Made by a program: the position numbers and the translations under genes
Notes under the pieces: model-generated
What the model saw: only the letters and a program-made list of their open reading frames with translations
What the model was told of the DNA's origin: nothing
Database searches by the model: none
Source of the DNA: Phycisphaerales bacterium
GTDB taxonomy: Bacteria; Planctomycetota; Phycisphaerae; Phycisphaerales; UBA1924
Length of the DNA: 64,000 nt
NCBI GenBank assembly: GCA_035627955.1
Contig: DASPKU010000019.1
Span: 186,001 to 250,000 of the forward strand
Direction of reading: 5' to 3'
In this document: positions 23,473 through 31,051 of the stretch, in pieces
Position numbering within the stretch: position 1 is the first letter of the stretch
Layout of the letters: the number at the start of each line of letters is the position of its first letter

Positions 23473-26400
23473 ATGCCAACGTACGGGGCGTTTGAGACGG
23501 TCGAGGAGCTGGCATCGGCGGGTCCGTTCGCGGTGTACGCCGCGCGGAAGGCGGGGCAGACAGGGGCGCCCGCGTACGCGGTGAAGGTGTACAAGACGGC
23601 GGACGTGTTCGCCGACGCCGAGGTAGTGGAGCGGGAGAGCGCGGCGTTTCTGGAGGCGGCGGAGGTGCAGCGGTCGCTGCCGGCGGGGCCCGCGGGCGGG
23701 GGCGGCGCGGGGCATTGGGCCCCGGTGCACGATGCGGGGCGGGCGAGCGACGCGGTGTACTACGTCACCGACCTCTACCCGGTGAGCGTGCAGCGGATGG
23801 TGGACAGCCGGCGGGAGCTGGATGCGCGGTCGATCGCGCACGTGATCGAGGGCGTGGTCGCGGGGCTCGAGGAGCTCGAGAAGACGCACAAGCGTGGTCA
23901 CGGCGGGCTGCAGGCGAGCAACGTGCTGCTGGGGTCGGTGGAGGTGGAAGAGGCGGCGATCGCGCTGACGGACCCGGAGGCCGGCTCGCGACTTGAGGCC
24001 AACGCGCCGGTGCAGGACCAGCGGGGGATGGCGGCGCTGCTGTACCAGATGGTCGTGCACCGGATGCCGCCGCGGGCGGGGGCGGTGGCGGGCGGGCCCG
24101 AGTGGCAGCGGATGGGAGCGGCGGGAGAACTGCTGCGGGGACTGTGCGAGACGCTGCTGAACGTGCAGGCGGGGCAGCTGGTGCCGCTGGAGCAGGTGCG
24201 GGCGAAGCTGGCGGAGGTCTTGAAGGCGAAGCCGCCGGCGAAGGCCGGGATGTCGGTGGGAGCGAAGCTGGGGATCGCGGCGGCGGTGCTGCTGGCGGTG
24301 GGCGGCGGGGTGTTCGTCGCGATGCGCGAGCCGCCGAAGGTGGAGATCGTGTACGAGGACGCCCGCAGGGCGTGGACGCCAGGGGATGTGGGGAGCCTCG
24401 ATACGCGGCTGGCGAAAGTGCGGAAGCTGATCAAGGACGACCCGGTGGACGCGGAGGAGGCGGGGAAGCTGGCGGCCCAGCTGAAGGAGCTGAGCGAGTC
24501 GATCGCGTGGCTGAAGAACCAGCCGCCGCCCGCCAGCGAGGAGCAGAGCGCGTTCATCAAGAGCGAGATCGCAAACCGCGACGAGCGGTACACGAAGGCG
24601 ACAGCGGCGCTCGTGAGCCTGGAGGAGCGGTGGTTTGAGGACCAGGCCGACCCGACGCAGGACCCGCGGAAGCCCAGCCCGGACCGGTGGCTGGCGGCAT
24701 GGATGAGCGAGATCGCCGAGCACGTGACGGTGGCGGACCGGCTGCTGAGCTCGGACGCGGCGGTGCGGGCGGAGTTTGAGCAGCTGCGGACCGACGCCGA
24801 GGCGCTCAAGAAGCTGGTGGAGGAGACGCGGGGGAAAGCGTGGGGGACGGAACCGGCGGCGCAGGCGGAGATTGTCAAGATCGCGGGCGAGGCGAAGGCG
24901 TCGGCGTTGGCCCTACGGCCGAAGCTGAAAGCGGTGCGTGTGGGGGCGCGGGATCAGCTGATCGAGTATGTAAAGAAGGCGGGCGACGGGGCCGCGTCGC
25001 TGCGGTCGGCGCAGCTGCAGGACCGCATGACGGCGTCGCTGCGGAAGCTGCGTGAGGACCTGGAGGAGAGCGAGACGCGCGGGTGGCAGGAAGTCACCGG
25101 GCAGGTCGCGAAGCTGGATGAGCTGCTGAAGTCTATCGACGGGGCGTTCGCGGCGACGCTGGGGCTGGAGGCGCCCGCGGCGGGCTCGGAGGTGGTGTAC
25201 GCGGGGGCGGAGAAGCACCTTGTTGATCTGCGCGAGTCGCTGATTTCCAAGCTGCCCGAGGCGACAGACGCGGCGGACGCAGGGCTGCGGGCGAAGGTGG
25301 AGCAGGCGGCGGGGACCTACAACGCGCGGGTGGCGGATCTGCGCGCGATGTACACCGCGGCACAGAAGGTCGAGACGCTGCTGGCCGCGGGGTATGGGCT
25401 GGATGAGAGCGTGGAAGGGGCTTCGATCGCGGCGCTCGATGCTGCGGTGCGGGGAGCACAGGGCTTCGAGCCGCTGAAGGCGGGCCTGGACAAGGTGCTG
25501 GCGCGGGTCGATGCCCTCAAGGAGGTAAAGGCGATGAGCAGCGCGCCGGCGCTGGTGGGCGTGATCAACGACGCTGGGAGCGGACTGTCGAGCGTGCTGA
25601 CGGCGTGGCGGGCGCTCCGGGCGACGGGTTACCCCGCGAGCGCGTCGGACCTGAGCGCGGCCATTGATGTGCAGGCGAAGGTTGTGGCGGCGGTGCGGAA
25701 GAGCGCGGGGGCACGGGCGGCCGGACTCACCTCCGAGGTCGAGGGACAGCTGCGTGCCCTGTGGCTGAGGTTCATCGAGAACGCCAAGGGCGACGTGCCG
25801 CAGGTGAACGCGGCCTTCGAGCTCACGACGCGGGTGCCGGGCGGGGCCGAGGCCATCGCCGGCGGGCCTGCGTGGCTGAAGTACAACCGCGAGAGGTGGG
25901 AGCTGCTCAAGGCCGTCGAGGGCGTCGGCGAAGCACCGGCGAAGGAGCAGATCGAGCAGCTGCACACGCCCGTGATGGCCTTCGTGAACGACGCCAAGGG
26001 CCTCAACCTGAACAGGCCGGAGGTGGCGCAGTTCGACAAGGACCTCAACCCCTTCGTGATCAAGAAGGTCGTCACGATGGACGAGATGGGGCCGGGCAGG
26101 GTGAAGTGGGCGTTTGAGGAGGACAAGGCGCGGGGCCTGGTGCGCTACCGGTGGACGGGCAAGCGCGGCGAGCACGTGCTGGAGTTCCGGCCCATGGTGA
26201 TGGGCGAGGACCAGGTCACGTACCTGTGCACGACCGAGATGCCGGTGGGGCTGTTCATCGACGCCGTGGAGGCGTTCGGGAAGTGGGATGATGTGCGGGG
26301 CGTGGGCGGTCAGGGCAAGAAGCTGCTGGACGGCAGCAACCTCGAGACCCGCGCGGGCGTGCGGACCGTGCGGTGGGTGGGCAGCGGCGACAAGATGAAG

Positions 26401-27228
26401 ATGGACAAGAGCGTGCCGGCCAACACGCAGCCGCACGACAAGAACGGCATGGGCTGGCACGCGACGAACATGGCAGACACGATGGCGCGGAACCCGTACT
26501 ACCCCGAGGGCGGTGGCCCGGGCCGGCCGCCGAGCGATCTGGATCCCGTGGACTGGGTGTCGCCGGAGGCGAGCCTGTACGTGGCGCGGGTGCTGGGGTG
26601 CCGGCTGCCGAGCTCGGCGGAGTGGAAGGCCGCGGCCGCGACGGGCGCGAACGCGACGCCCAACCTGCGCGATGAGTCCTACGCGCGGCAGTACCAGCAC
26701 GTCGCGGACAACATCGGCGACGACAAGTTCCAGGCCAAGAACATCATGAATTACCCGGGCAGCGGGATCATGGTGCTGCAGAACGGCGCGCCGGTCGCGG
26801 CGGAGCTGGACGGCTCGGCACTAACGGTGAACGACGGGTACCTGTACTTCGCGCCGGTGAACGAGCGGAGGCAAGGTGCGGAGGAGCCGAAGTTCCATCA
26901 CCTGATCGGGAATGTGTGGGAGTTCACGCACGAAGCGCCGCTGGCGGCGGAGGCGCTGCCGCAGGCGACGTACGACTCGGTGATGGGGCTGATGGGGCAG
27001 GGCTACGCGAACATGCGGGTGATCGGCGGGTCGGCGCTGTCGAATCCGCAGGTGGGCACGACCGAGCCGCAGGAGTTCAAGCGGACCACGGCCCGGCAGG
27101 GCTGGGCGGACGTGGGCTTCCGCTTGGCGTTCTCCACCGGCGCGGGCGCGGGGGGCGGGGGCTCGCCCAAGCAGCGGCTGCTGGGGATGCTGCAGAAGAC
27201 GCCGTACCTGTCGGCGGGGGCGAACTGA
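23473..27228 (+). CDS. Pseudokinase - TM - stalk - FGE/SUMF1-like membrane protein of the T6SS locus
   Basis: A 1251-aa protein. Residues 1 to about 235 look like a protein kinase fold with broken catalysis. The AVK lysine is present (K38), but the HRD motif reads HGGLQASNVLL (143-153), with Gly in place of the catalytic Asp, and DFG reads DPE (167-169). One membrane helix lies at about 262-282 (GAKLGIAAAVLLAVGGGVFVAM). A helical stalk of about 600 residues follows. From about residue 910 there is an FGE/SUMF1-like domain: TTEMPVGLFIDAV, VLGCRLPSSAEWKA, LIGNVWEFTH, VIGGSALS and ADVGFRLAFS. The catalytic Cys pair of true FGE is not seen near the end. The likely topology is kinase-like domain in the cytosol and FGE domain in the periplasm. 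Kinase plus FGE recalls the PpkA regulators of T6SS, but here kinase activity is doubtful. The region after the membrane helix is paralogous to that of the TagF fusion at 35556. Confidence 0.75.
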   Translation: MPTYGAFETVEELASAGPFAVYAARKAGQTGAPAYAVKVYKTADVFADAEVVERESAAFLEAAEVQRSLPAGPAGGGGAGHWAPVHDAGRASDAVYYVTDLYPVSVQRMVDSRRELDARSIAHVIEGVVAGLEELEKTHKRGHGGLQASNVLLGSVEVEEAAIALTDPEAGSRLEANAPVQDQRGMAALLYQMVVHRMPPRAGAVAGGPEWQRMGAAGELLRGLCETLLNVQAGQLVPLEQVRAKLAEVLKAKPPAKAGMSVGAKLGIAAAVLLAVGGGVFVAMREPPKVEIVYEDARRAWTPGDVGSLDTRLAKVRKLIKDDPVDAEEAGKLAAQLKELSESIAWLKNQPPPASEEQSAFIKSEIANRDERYTKATAALVSLEERWFEDQADPTQDPRKPSPDRWLAAWMSEIAEHVTVADRLLSSDAAVRAEFEQLRTDAEALKKLVEETRGKAWGTEPAAQAEIVKIAGEAKASALALRPKLKAVRVGARDQLIEYVKKAGDGAASLRSAQLQDRMTASLRKLREDLEESETRGWQEVTGQVAKLDELLKSIDGAFAATLGLEAPAAGSEVVYAGAEKHLVDLRESLISKLPEATDAADAGLRAKVEQAAGTYNARVADLRAMYTAAQKVETLLAAGYGLDESVEGASIAALDAAVRGAQGFEPLKAGLDKVLARVDALKEVKAMSSAPALVGVINDAGSGLSSVLTAWRALRATGYPASASDLSAAIDVQAKVVAAVRKSAGARAAGLTSEVEGQLRALWLRFIENAKGDVPQVNAAFELTTRVPGGAEAIAGGPAWLKYNRERWELLKAVEGVGEAPAKEQIEQLHTPVMAFVNDAKGLNLNRPEVAQFDKDLNPFVIKKVVTMDEMGPGRVKWAFEEDKARGLVRYRWTGKRGEHVLEFRPMVMGEDQVTYLCTTEMPVGLFIDAVEAFGKWDDVRGVGGQGKKLLDGSNLETRAGVRTVRWVGSGDKMKMDKSVPANTQPHDKNGMGWHATNMADTMARNPYYPEGGGPGRPPSDLDPVDWVSPEASLYVARVLGCRLPSSAEWKAAAATGANATPNLRDESYARQYQHVADNIGDDKFQAKNIMNYPGSGIMVLQNGAPVAAELDGSALTVNDGYLYFAPVNERRQGAEEPKFHHLIGNVWEFTHEAPLAAEALPQATYDSVMGLMGQGYANMRVIGGSALSNPQVGTTEPQEFKRTTARQGWADVGFRLAFSTGAGAGGGGSPKQRLLGMLQKTPYLSAGAN

Positions 27229-27244
27229 GGTCTGGTGGGGGCGG

Positions 27245-27433
27245 TCACTCGCCGGGGACGAAGGCGGTCTGCACGTTGGGCTGCTGGAAGAGCGAGGCGC
27301 CGATGCCGTCGCTGGCAGTGACGTTGCCGGCCTGGTGGCGCTGGAAGGTGTAAACGCGCCCGCCCGAGGACGAGCAGCCGAGGCACACGAACAGGGCAGC
27401 GAATACGGAGGCGAGGGTGAGGATGCGACGCAT
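27245..27433 (-). CDS. Small lipoprotein, opposite strand within T6SS locus
   Basis: A 62-aa protein. The ATG at 27433 has GGAG upstream and starts a lipoprotein signal (MRRILTLASVFAALFVCLGC), with Cys at residue 20. The mature part is only about 43 residues (starts SSSGGRVYTFQRHQ) and matches no family I know. It is the only minus-strand gene between 20.7 and 64 kb. It lies tail-to-tail with the pseudokinase-FGE gene, 16 bp apart. It may be an independent envelope protein or a regulator of the surrounding system, and nothing in the sequence decides between these. Confidence 0.6.
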   Translation of the reverse strand: MRRILTLASVFAALFVCLGCSSSGGRVYTFQRHQAGNVTASDGIGASLFQQPNVQTAFVPGE

Positions 27434-27787
27434 GGGGGTCTCCGGAACGGCAACGCCGCACGCGCGTGTGCCGTGGGATGGATCGGAGACAACCAGGGGC
27501 GGATTGACGGTTGGTGTGCAAAGTCCGTCGGTTGGCGGGGGGCTGTCGGGGGTGGGTGGGGTGTGGGGGGTGTGGGGAAGGTGCGGGTTCGCGCAGGTTT
27601 GGCGCGGAAGTGGGGGGAAGGGGCAAACCCGGTCGTGGGGGGCGGTTGTGTCCAGAGGACGGCCCGATATCATGGGGCCCTCGTGACAGAGGCGTGAGCG
27701 CCGGTTTATCGGGTTGGGTGTTGCGGCGGGCGTTTGGGTTCGCTTTGGGATGTGCGTTGGGATTGGGTGCGCAAGGAGCGTGGGCGC
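27434..27787. other. 354-bp intergenic region: G-rich tract and divergent promoters
   Basis: It holds the upstream region of the small lipoprotein gene (minus) and of the gene at 27788 (plus). A very G-rich tract at 27537-27577 has six runs of three or more G separated by 1-5 nt and could form a G-quadruplex on the plus strand. No small gene is supported. Confidence 0.55.
27646..27673 (+). promoter_or_regulatory. Candidate promoter for the 27788-tssK-tssLM transcript
   Basis: TTGTGT (27646-27651), spacer 16 nt, TATCAT (27668-27673). This is a fair match to a sigma-70 promoter, placed 114 nt before the GTG at 27788. It would drive the unknown gene and the tssK, tssL and tssM genes that follow in the same direction. 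Confidence 0.4.
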
Positions 27788-28723
27788 GTGATCGAACCGA
27801 CCTCAGAGCGTGGCAAGCGGCTCAGCGCGTTATCGGCCCGTCTGCGGGTGCTGCACAGCGAGCTGGCGGATCAGGACAAGGAGCTGCGGTCCGAGCAGCT
27901 TCAGGATGAGGTGAAGAGGGCGATTTCGGGGTTGGCGCCCAATGAGCGGGAGCCGTTCCTGCTGGCGCTGATGGAGCAGTTCCCGAGCTTTACGGACGGG
28001 GCGCGGTCCGCACCGCCGCCGCCGCCGGTCGTGGCCGCGGCGCCCGCGGCGGAGGTCAAGGACCCCAAGGTCTTGTGCGACAAGCTGATCGAGCACTCCC
28101 GCTTCCTGAGCGACGCGGACCGGGCGGCGATCACGCAGAAGCTGGCCGGTGCGGGCTTCGCGGTGGTGCAGGTGAAGGAGGCGCCCGCAGGGGCGGGGGG
28201 GCTGCCCGCGGCGCAGCTGGCGGAGTTCAAGAAGACCCTGCAGATGTCGCCGGAGCAGGAGGTCAGCGCGGCCCGGGTGGTTGAGACCGCGTCGGTGCTG
28301 GCGGAGTTCGTGCTGAAGCTGGAGCCGTGGGCGTGCACGTACTGGCGCGACCTGGCGCCCGACGCCAAGAACTCGGTGTTCCAGGTGCTGAACAAGGAAC
28401 TGCCCAAGTTCGTGGCGGGGGACGAGAAGGTGACCAAGGAGGTCATCCACAAGAGCGCGTACCGGCTGCGGAGCCTGGTGTCGCTGCTGATGAAGGGTGT
28501 GATCGAGGCGGGGCGGCAGTTTGCACGCGACCACATGGCGAAGTACTCGCTGGACGCGATCAGGCAGGCGGCGCCGCGGGAGATGTTCAAGGCGGACGAG
28601 TACCGGTACTGGAAGCAGTACGAGCGGCTGATGGACGGCGTCGATGGGTCGAGCATCGAGCTGCGGATGAAGCAGGTGATCGCGAAGGATGTGGATGCGG
28701 GCCTGAGCCAGGTCATCCGCTAG
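27788..28723 (+). CDS. Unknown T6SS-associated cytosolic protein upstream of tssK
   Basis: A 311-aa protein. The GTG at 27788 has AAGGAG about 9 nt upstream; the frame continues further 5' with no support. The N-terminal 60 residues are helical and charged (GKRLSALSARLRVLHSELAD). A Pro/Ala-rich linker with a run of prolines lies near residue 80. A helical C-terminal domain follows, ending with RDHMAKYSLDAIRQ and YRYWKQYERLMDG. That ending is vaguely like the C-terminal domain of T6SS Fha/TagH proteins, which often ends with a Tyr-Trp-x-x-Tyr stretch, but no FHA domain is present, so this is weak. It has no signal peptide. It lies 47 bp before tssK and is likely cotranscribed with it. The role may be in assembly or baseplate contact. 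Confidence 0.6.
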   Translation: MIEPTSERGKRLSALSARLRVLHSELADQDKELRSEQLQDEVKRAISGLAPNEREPFLLALMEQFPSFTDGARSAPPPPPVVAAAPAAEVKDPKVLCDKLIEHSRFLSDADRAAITQKLAGAGFAVVQVKEAPAGAGGLPAAQLAEFKKTLQMSPEQEVSAARVVETASVLAEFVLKLEPWACTYWRDLAPDAKNSVFQVLNKELPKFVAGDEKVTKEVIHKSAYRLRSLVSLLMKGVIEAGRQFARDHMAKYSLDAIRQAAPREMFKADEYRYWKQYERLMDGVDGSSIELRMKQVIAKDVDAGLSQVIR

Positions 28724-28770
28724 TTGTTGTGGTTTGAGCACCTTTAGCACTGCGCAGGCAGGGGGCACGA

Positions 28771-30186
28771 ATGTCTCAGGTCGGACAAGTTCACTGGCAC
28801 GAGGGTCTGTTCCTCAAGCCGCACCACCTCCAGACGATGCAGCGGGACCTGGCGGAGGCCGGGATGCGGGAGCGGCGGCTCTCGATGGCGTTCCCCTACG
28901 GCGTGATCGACCTGCGGCTGTCGACCGATGCGCTGGAGAACATGCTGGTGCGGATCGACCGGCTGCGGGCGATCATGCCCAGTGGGCTGGAGATCGACCT
29001 GCCGGGGAACGCGGATATCCCGGCGCTGGACATCAAGCGGGTGTTCCAGGCGAGCAGCGGGGCGTTCACGGTGAGCCTGGCGGTGCCGCTGTGGCAGGCG
29101 GCGCGGGCGAACACGGTGGACCCCATCCCCGCGGGCGGGGCGGGCGGCGCAGCGCGCCGGGCGGTAGCGGAGGATGCGCGCGTCAAGCGGCTGTACCGCG
29201 TGTCGGAGATCACCCGCAGCGATGAGAACACCGGGGAGGCGGCGGAGCCGGTGATGGTGCGGCGGTACAACGCCCGCCTGGTGGTGGAGGGTGAGGACAC
29301 CAGCGACATGGAAGTGCTGCCGCTGCTGCGGATCGTGCACACGGCGGAGGAGAGCACGCTGCCGCGGCCTGATACGGGGTTCGTGCCGCCGTGCCTGGTG
29401 ATCAACGGCTCGCCGCTGCTGCGGAACACGCTGAGGGACCTGGGGGCGGCGGTGGAGGCCTCGCGGAAGGAGCTGGTGAATCAGCTGACGCGGGGCGGGT
29501 TCGTGGTGGAGAACCTGCGCGGGCCGCAGCTGCTGCAGATGCTGCGGCTGCAGGTCCTCAACAAGTACGCGGCCAGCCTGCCGGTGATGGTGCAGGGGGG
29601 CGTGGGCGGTGCGGGGGCGATGACGCCCTTCGCGGCGTACCTGACGCTGCGGGAGCTGCAGGGGGAGCTGGCGGCGCTGTCGCCGGACCGTGACCCCTTC
29701 GAGGCGCCCAAGTATGACCACGACAACCCCGGCCCGGTGTTCCAGGAGCTGGACCGCAAGATCCGGCCGCTGCTGCGCGGCGACATCCAGAAGAAGTTTC
29801 TGCAGAGCGCGTTCGTCAAGGACCAGGGCCTGCTGACCGCGACCCTGACCGACGAGCAGATCAGCCAGCCCAACGGGTACTACATCGGGATTAGGACGAA
29901 GGCGCCGGCGGCGGTGCTGGGGAAGCTGGTGGAGGACCAGGACCGGTTCAAGTTGATGCCCAAGAGCATGGCGAAGCTGCACCTGTTCGGCGTGAAGCTG
30001 GTGGAGGACCGCCACCCGCCGATGGAGCTGCCCAGCGCGGTGGACCTGCACTACTTCCGCGTGGACATGGGCGAGAGCAAGAAGATGTGGGACCGGATCG
30101 TCGCGGAGAAGGCCATGTGCGTGCGGTGGGCCGAGACGGACGACTTCGAGTACCAGGATGTTTCGATGTACATGACGGTGCCGTGA
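28771..30186 (+). CDS. tssK: T6SS baseplate protein TssK
   Basis: A 471-aa protein that opens VHWHEGLFLKPHHLQ, the TssK/ImpJ signature (usually VxWxEGMFLxPQHFQ). Family features later are the SGLEIDLP-type segment, LVINGSPLL, ELVNQLTRGGFV, the NQ/helix region and ISQPNGYYIGI near the C-terminus. TssK is a cytosolic baseplate component that links TssF/TssG/TssE wedges to the membrane proteins TssL and TssM. The length matches the family (about 440-470). AGGGGGC lies before the ATG. tssL follows after 151 bp containing a repeat element, so the tssK and tssLM messages may be separated or processed there. Confidence 0.93.
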   Translation: MSQVGQVHWHEGLFLKPHHLQTMQRDLAEAGMRERRLSMAFPYGVIDLRLSTDALENMLVRIDRLRAIMPSGLEIDLPGNADIPALDIKRVFQASSGAFTVSLAVPLWQAARANTVDPIPAGGAGGAARRAVAEDARVKRLYRVSEITRSDENTGEAAEPVMVRRYNARLVVEGEDTSDMEVLPLLRIVHTAEESTLPRPDTGFVPPCLVINGSPLLRNTLRDLGAAVEASRKELVNQLTRGGFVVENLRGPQLLQMLRLQVLNKYAASLPVMVQGGVGGAGAMTPFAAYLTLRELQGELAALSPDRDPFEAPKYDHDNPGPVFQELDRKIRPLLRGDIQKKFLQSAFVKDQGLLTATLTDEQISQPNGYYIGIRTKAPAAVLGKLVEDQDRFKLMPKSMAKLHLFGVKLVEDRHPPMELPSAVDLHYFRVDMGESKKMWDRIVAEKAMCVRWAETDDFEYQDVSMYMTVP

Positions 30187-30194
30187 GGCACTGG

Positions 30195-30322
30195 GGCAAG
30201 TGGCAGAGTGGCCAAGTGGCAAAGTGGCAGAGTGGCAAAGTGAGGTGAGTTGGGTGCGGGATGGAGAGGTCGCGGTGCGTTTCAGCACTTTGCCACTTCG
30301 CCACTTTGCCACTTAGCCACTT
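30195..30322. repeat. Inverted repeat made of short AGTGGCAAAGTGG-type units, copy 2
   Basis: The left side (30195-30243) is a chain of AAGTGGCAGAGTGGCCAAGT-type units. The right side (30284-30322) holds CACTTTGCCACTTCGCCAC and on. The two sides are reverse complements around about 40 nt. It is the same family as 11563-11677 and sits inside the T6SS locus, between tssK and tssL. Confidence 0.7.
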
Positions 30323-30337
30323 CCGCCGGAGCGAGCG

Positions 30338-31030
30338 ATGAACCTTGTCGAGATATGTGAGCCCCTGTTCCAGTACGTATGCCGGCTCAACCGGCTGGCG
30401 CGCAAGGGCGGGCGGGCGGACTTTGGCGTGGTGCGCGGTGAGGTCAAGGGCCTGCTGGCGGAGATGCGCGCGAAGGCGGAGCAGACCCCGGCGATGATCG
30501 GCGCGTACAACCAGATCGAGCTGGTGCTGATCTTCTTCGTCGACTCGATGATCCTCAACAGCAACCTCGGCGGGGGGTGGAAGCCCCTGAGCGGCGAGCG
30601 GGGCGAGCTCGCCTTTGAGGAGAAGTTCTGGGATCTGCTGGAGGACGCGCTGCGCGACCCCAGCGACACGGCGACGCAGCGGCTGGCGGTGTTCTACGTG
30701 TGCATCGGCCTGGGCTTCACCGGCCTGTACACGGGGCAGCCCGATTACATCCGGCGGAAGATGCTGGAGATCTCGGCGCGCCTGCGGGGGATGATCGACG
30801 CCAACCAGGCGGCGCGGATCTGCAACGACGCGTACGACGGGGTCGACACGCGGAACCTGACGCAGCCGCCCAACCGGAGCCTGACGGGCGTGGTGATCGC
30901 GCTGGTGGCGCTGACGGTGGTGCTGCTGGTGGCGTACGTGCAGCTGTTCCGATACGCGGGGCAGCAGCTGGACGCGTCGTTCACGAACATTCAGAAGAGC
31001 CACAACGAGAGCGGCAAGCCGTCGGCCTGA
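30338..31030 (+). CDS. tssL: T6SS membrane complex protein TssL (DotU/IcmH family)
   Basis: A 230-aa protein. The DotU core is visible: LVEICEPLFQYVCRL at the start, AYNQIELVLIFFVDSMIL in the middle, FWDLLEDALRDPSD and a Tyr-rich LGFTGLYTGQ segment (usual family text is L-G-F-x-G-x-Y). One C-terminal membrane helix at about residues 185-207 (GVVIALVALTVVLLVAYVQLF) and a short periplasmic tail complete it. It lacks the OmpA-like peptidoglycan-binding extension found in some TssL. It forms the inner-membrane complex with TssM and contacts TssK. The start follows GGAGCGAGCG. tssM begins 22 bp downstream, so the two are an operon. Confidence 0.92.
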   Translation: MNLVEICEPLFQYVCRLNRLARKGGRADFGVVRGEVKGLLAEMRAKAEQTPAMIGAYNQIELVLIFFVDSMILNSNLGGGWKPLSGERGELAFEEKFWDLLEDALRDPSDTATQRLAVFYVCIGLGFTGLYTGQPDYIRRKMLEISARLRGMIDANQAARICNDAYDGVDTRNLTQPPNRSLTGVVIALVALTVVLLVAYVQLFRYAGQQLDASFTNIQKSHNESGKPSA

Positions 31031-31051
31031 GCGGCGGAAGAGAGGTTTTAC

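Noticed and set aside
23473-27228. Active Ser/Thr kinase PpkA
   Set aside because: The HRD Asp and DFG motif are replaced (HGG, DPE), so catalysis is unlikely; it was annotated as a pseudokinase instead.
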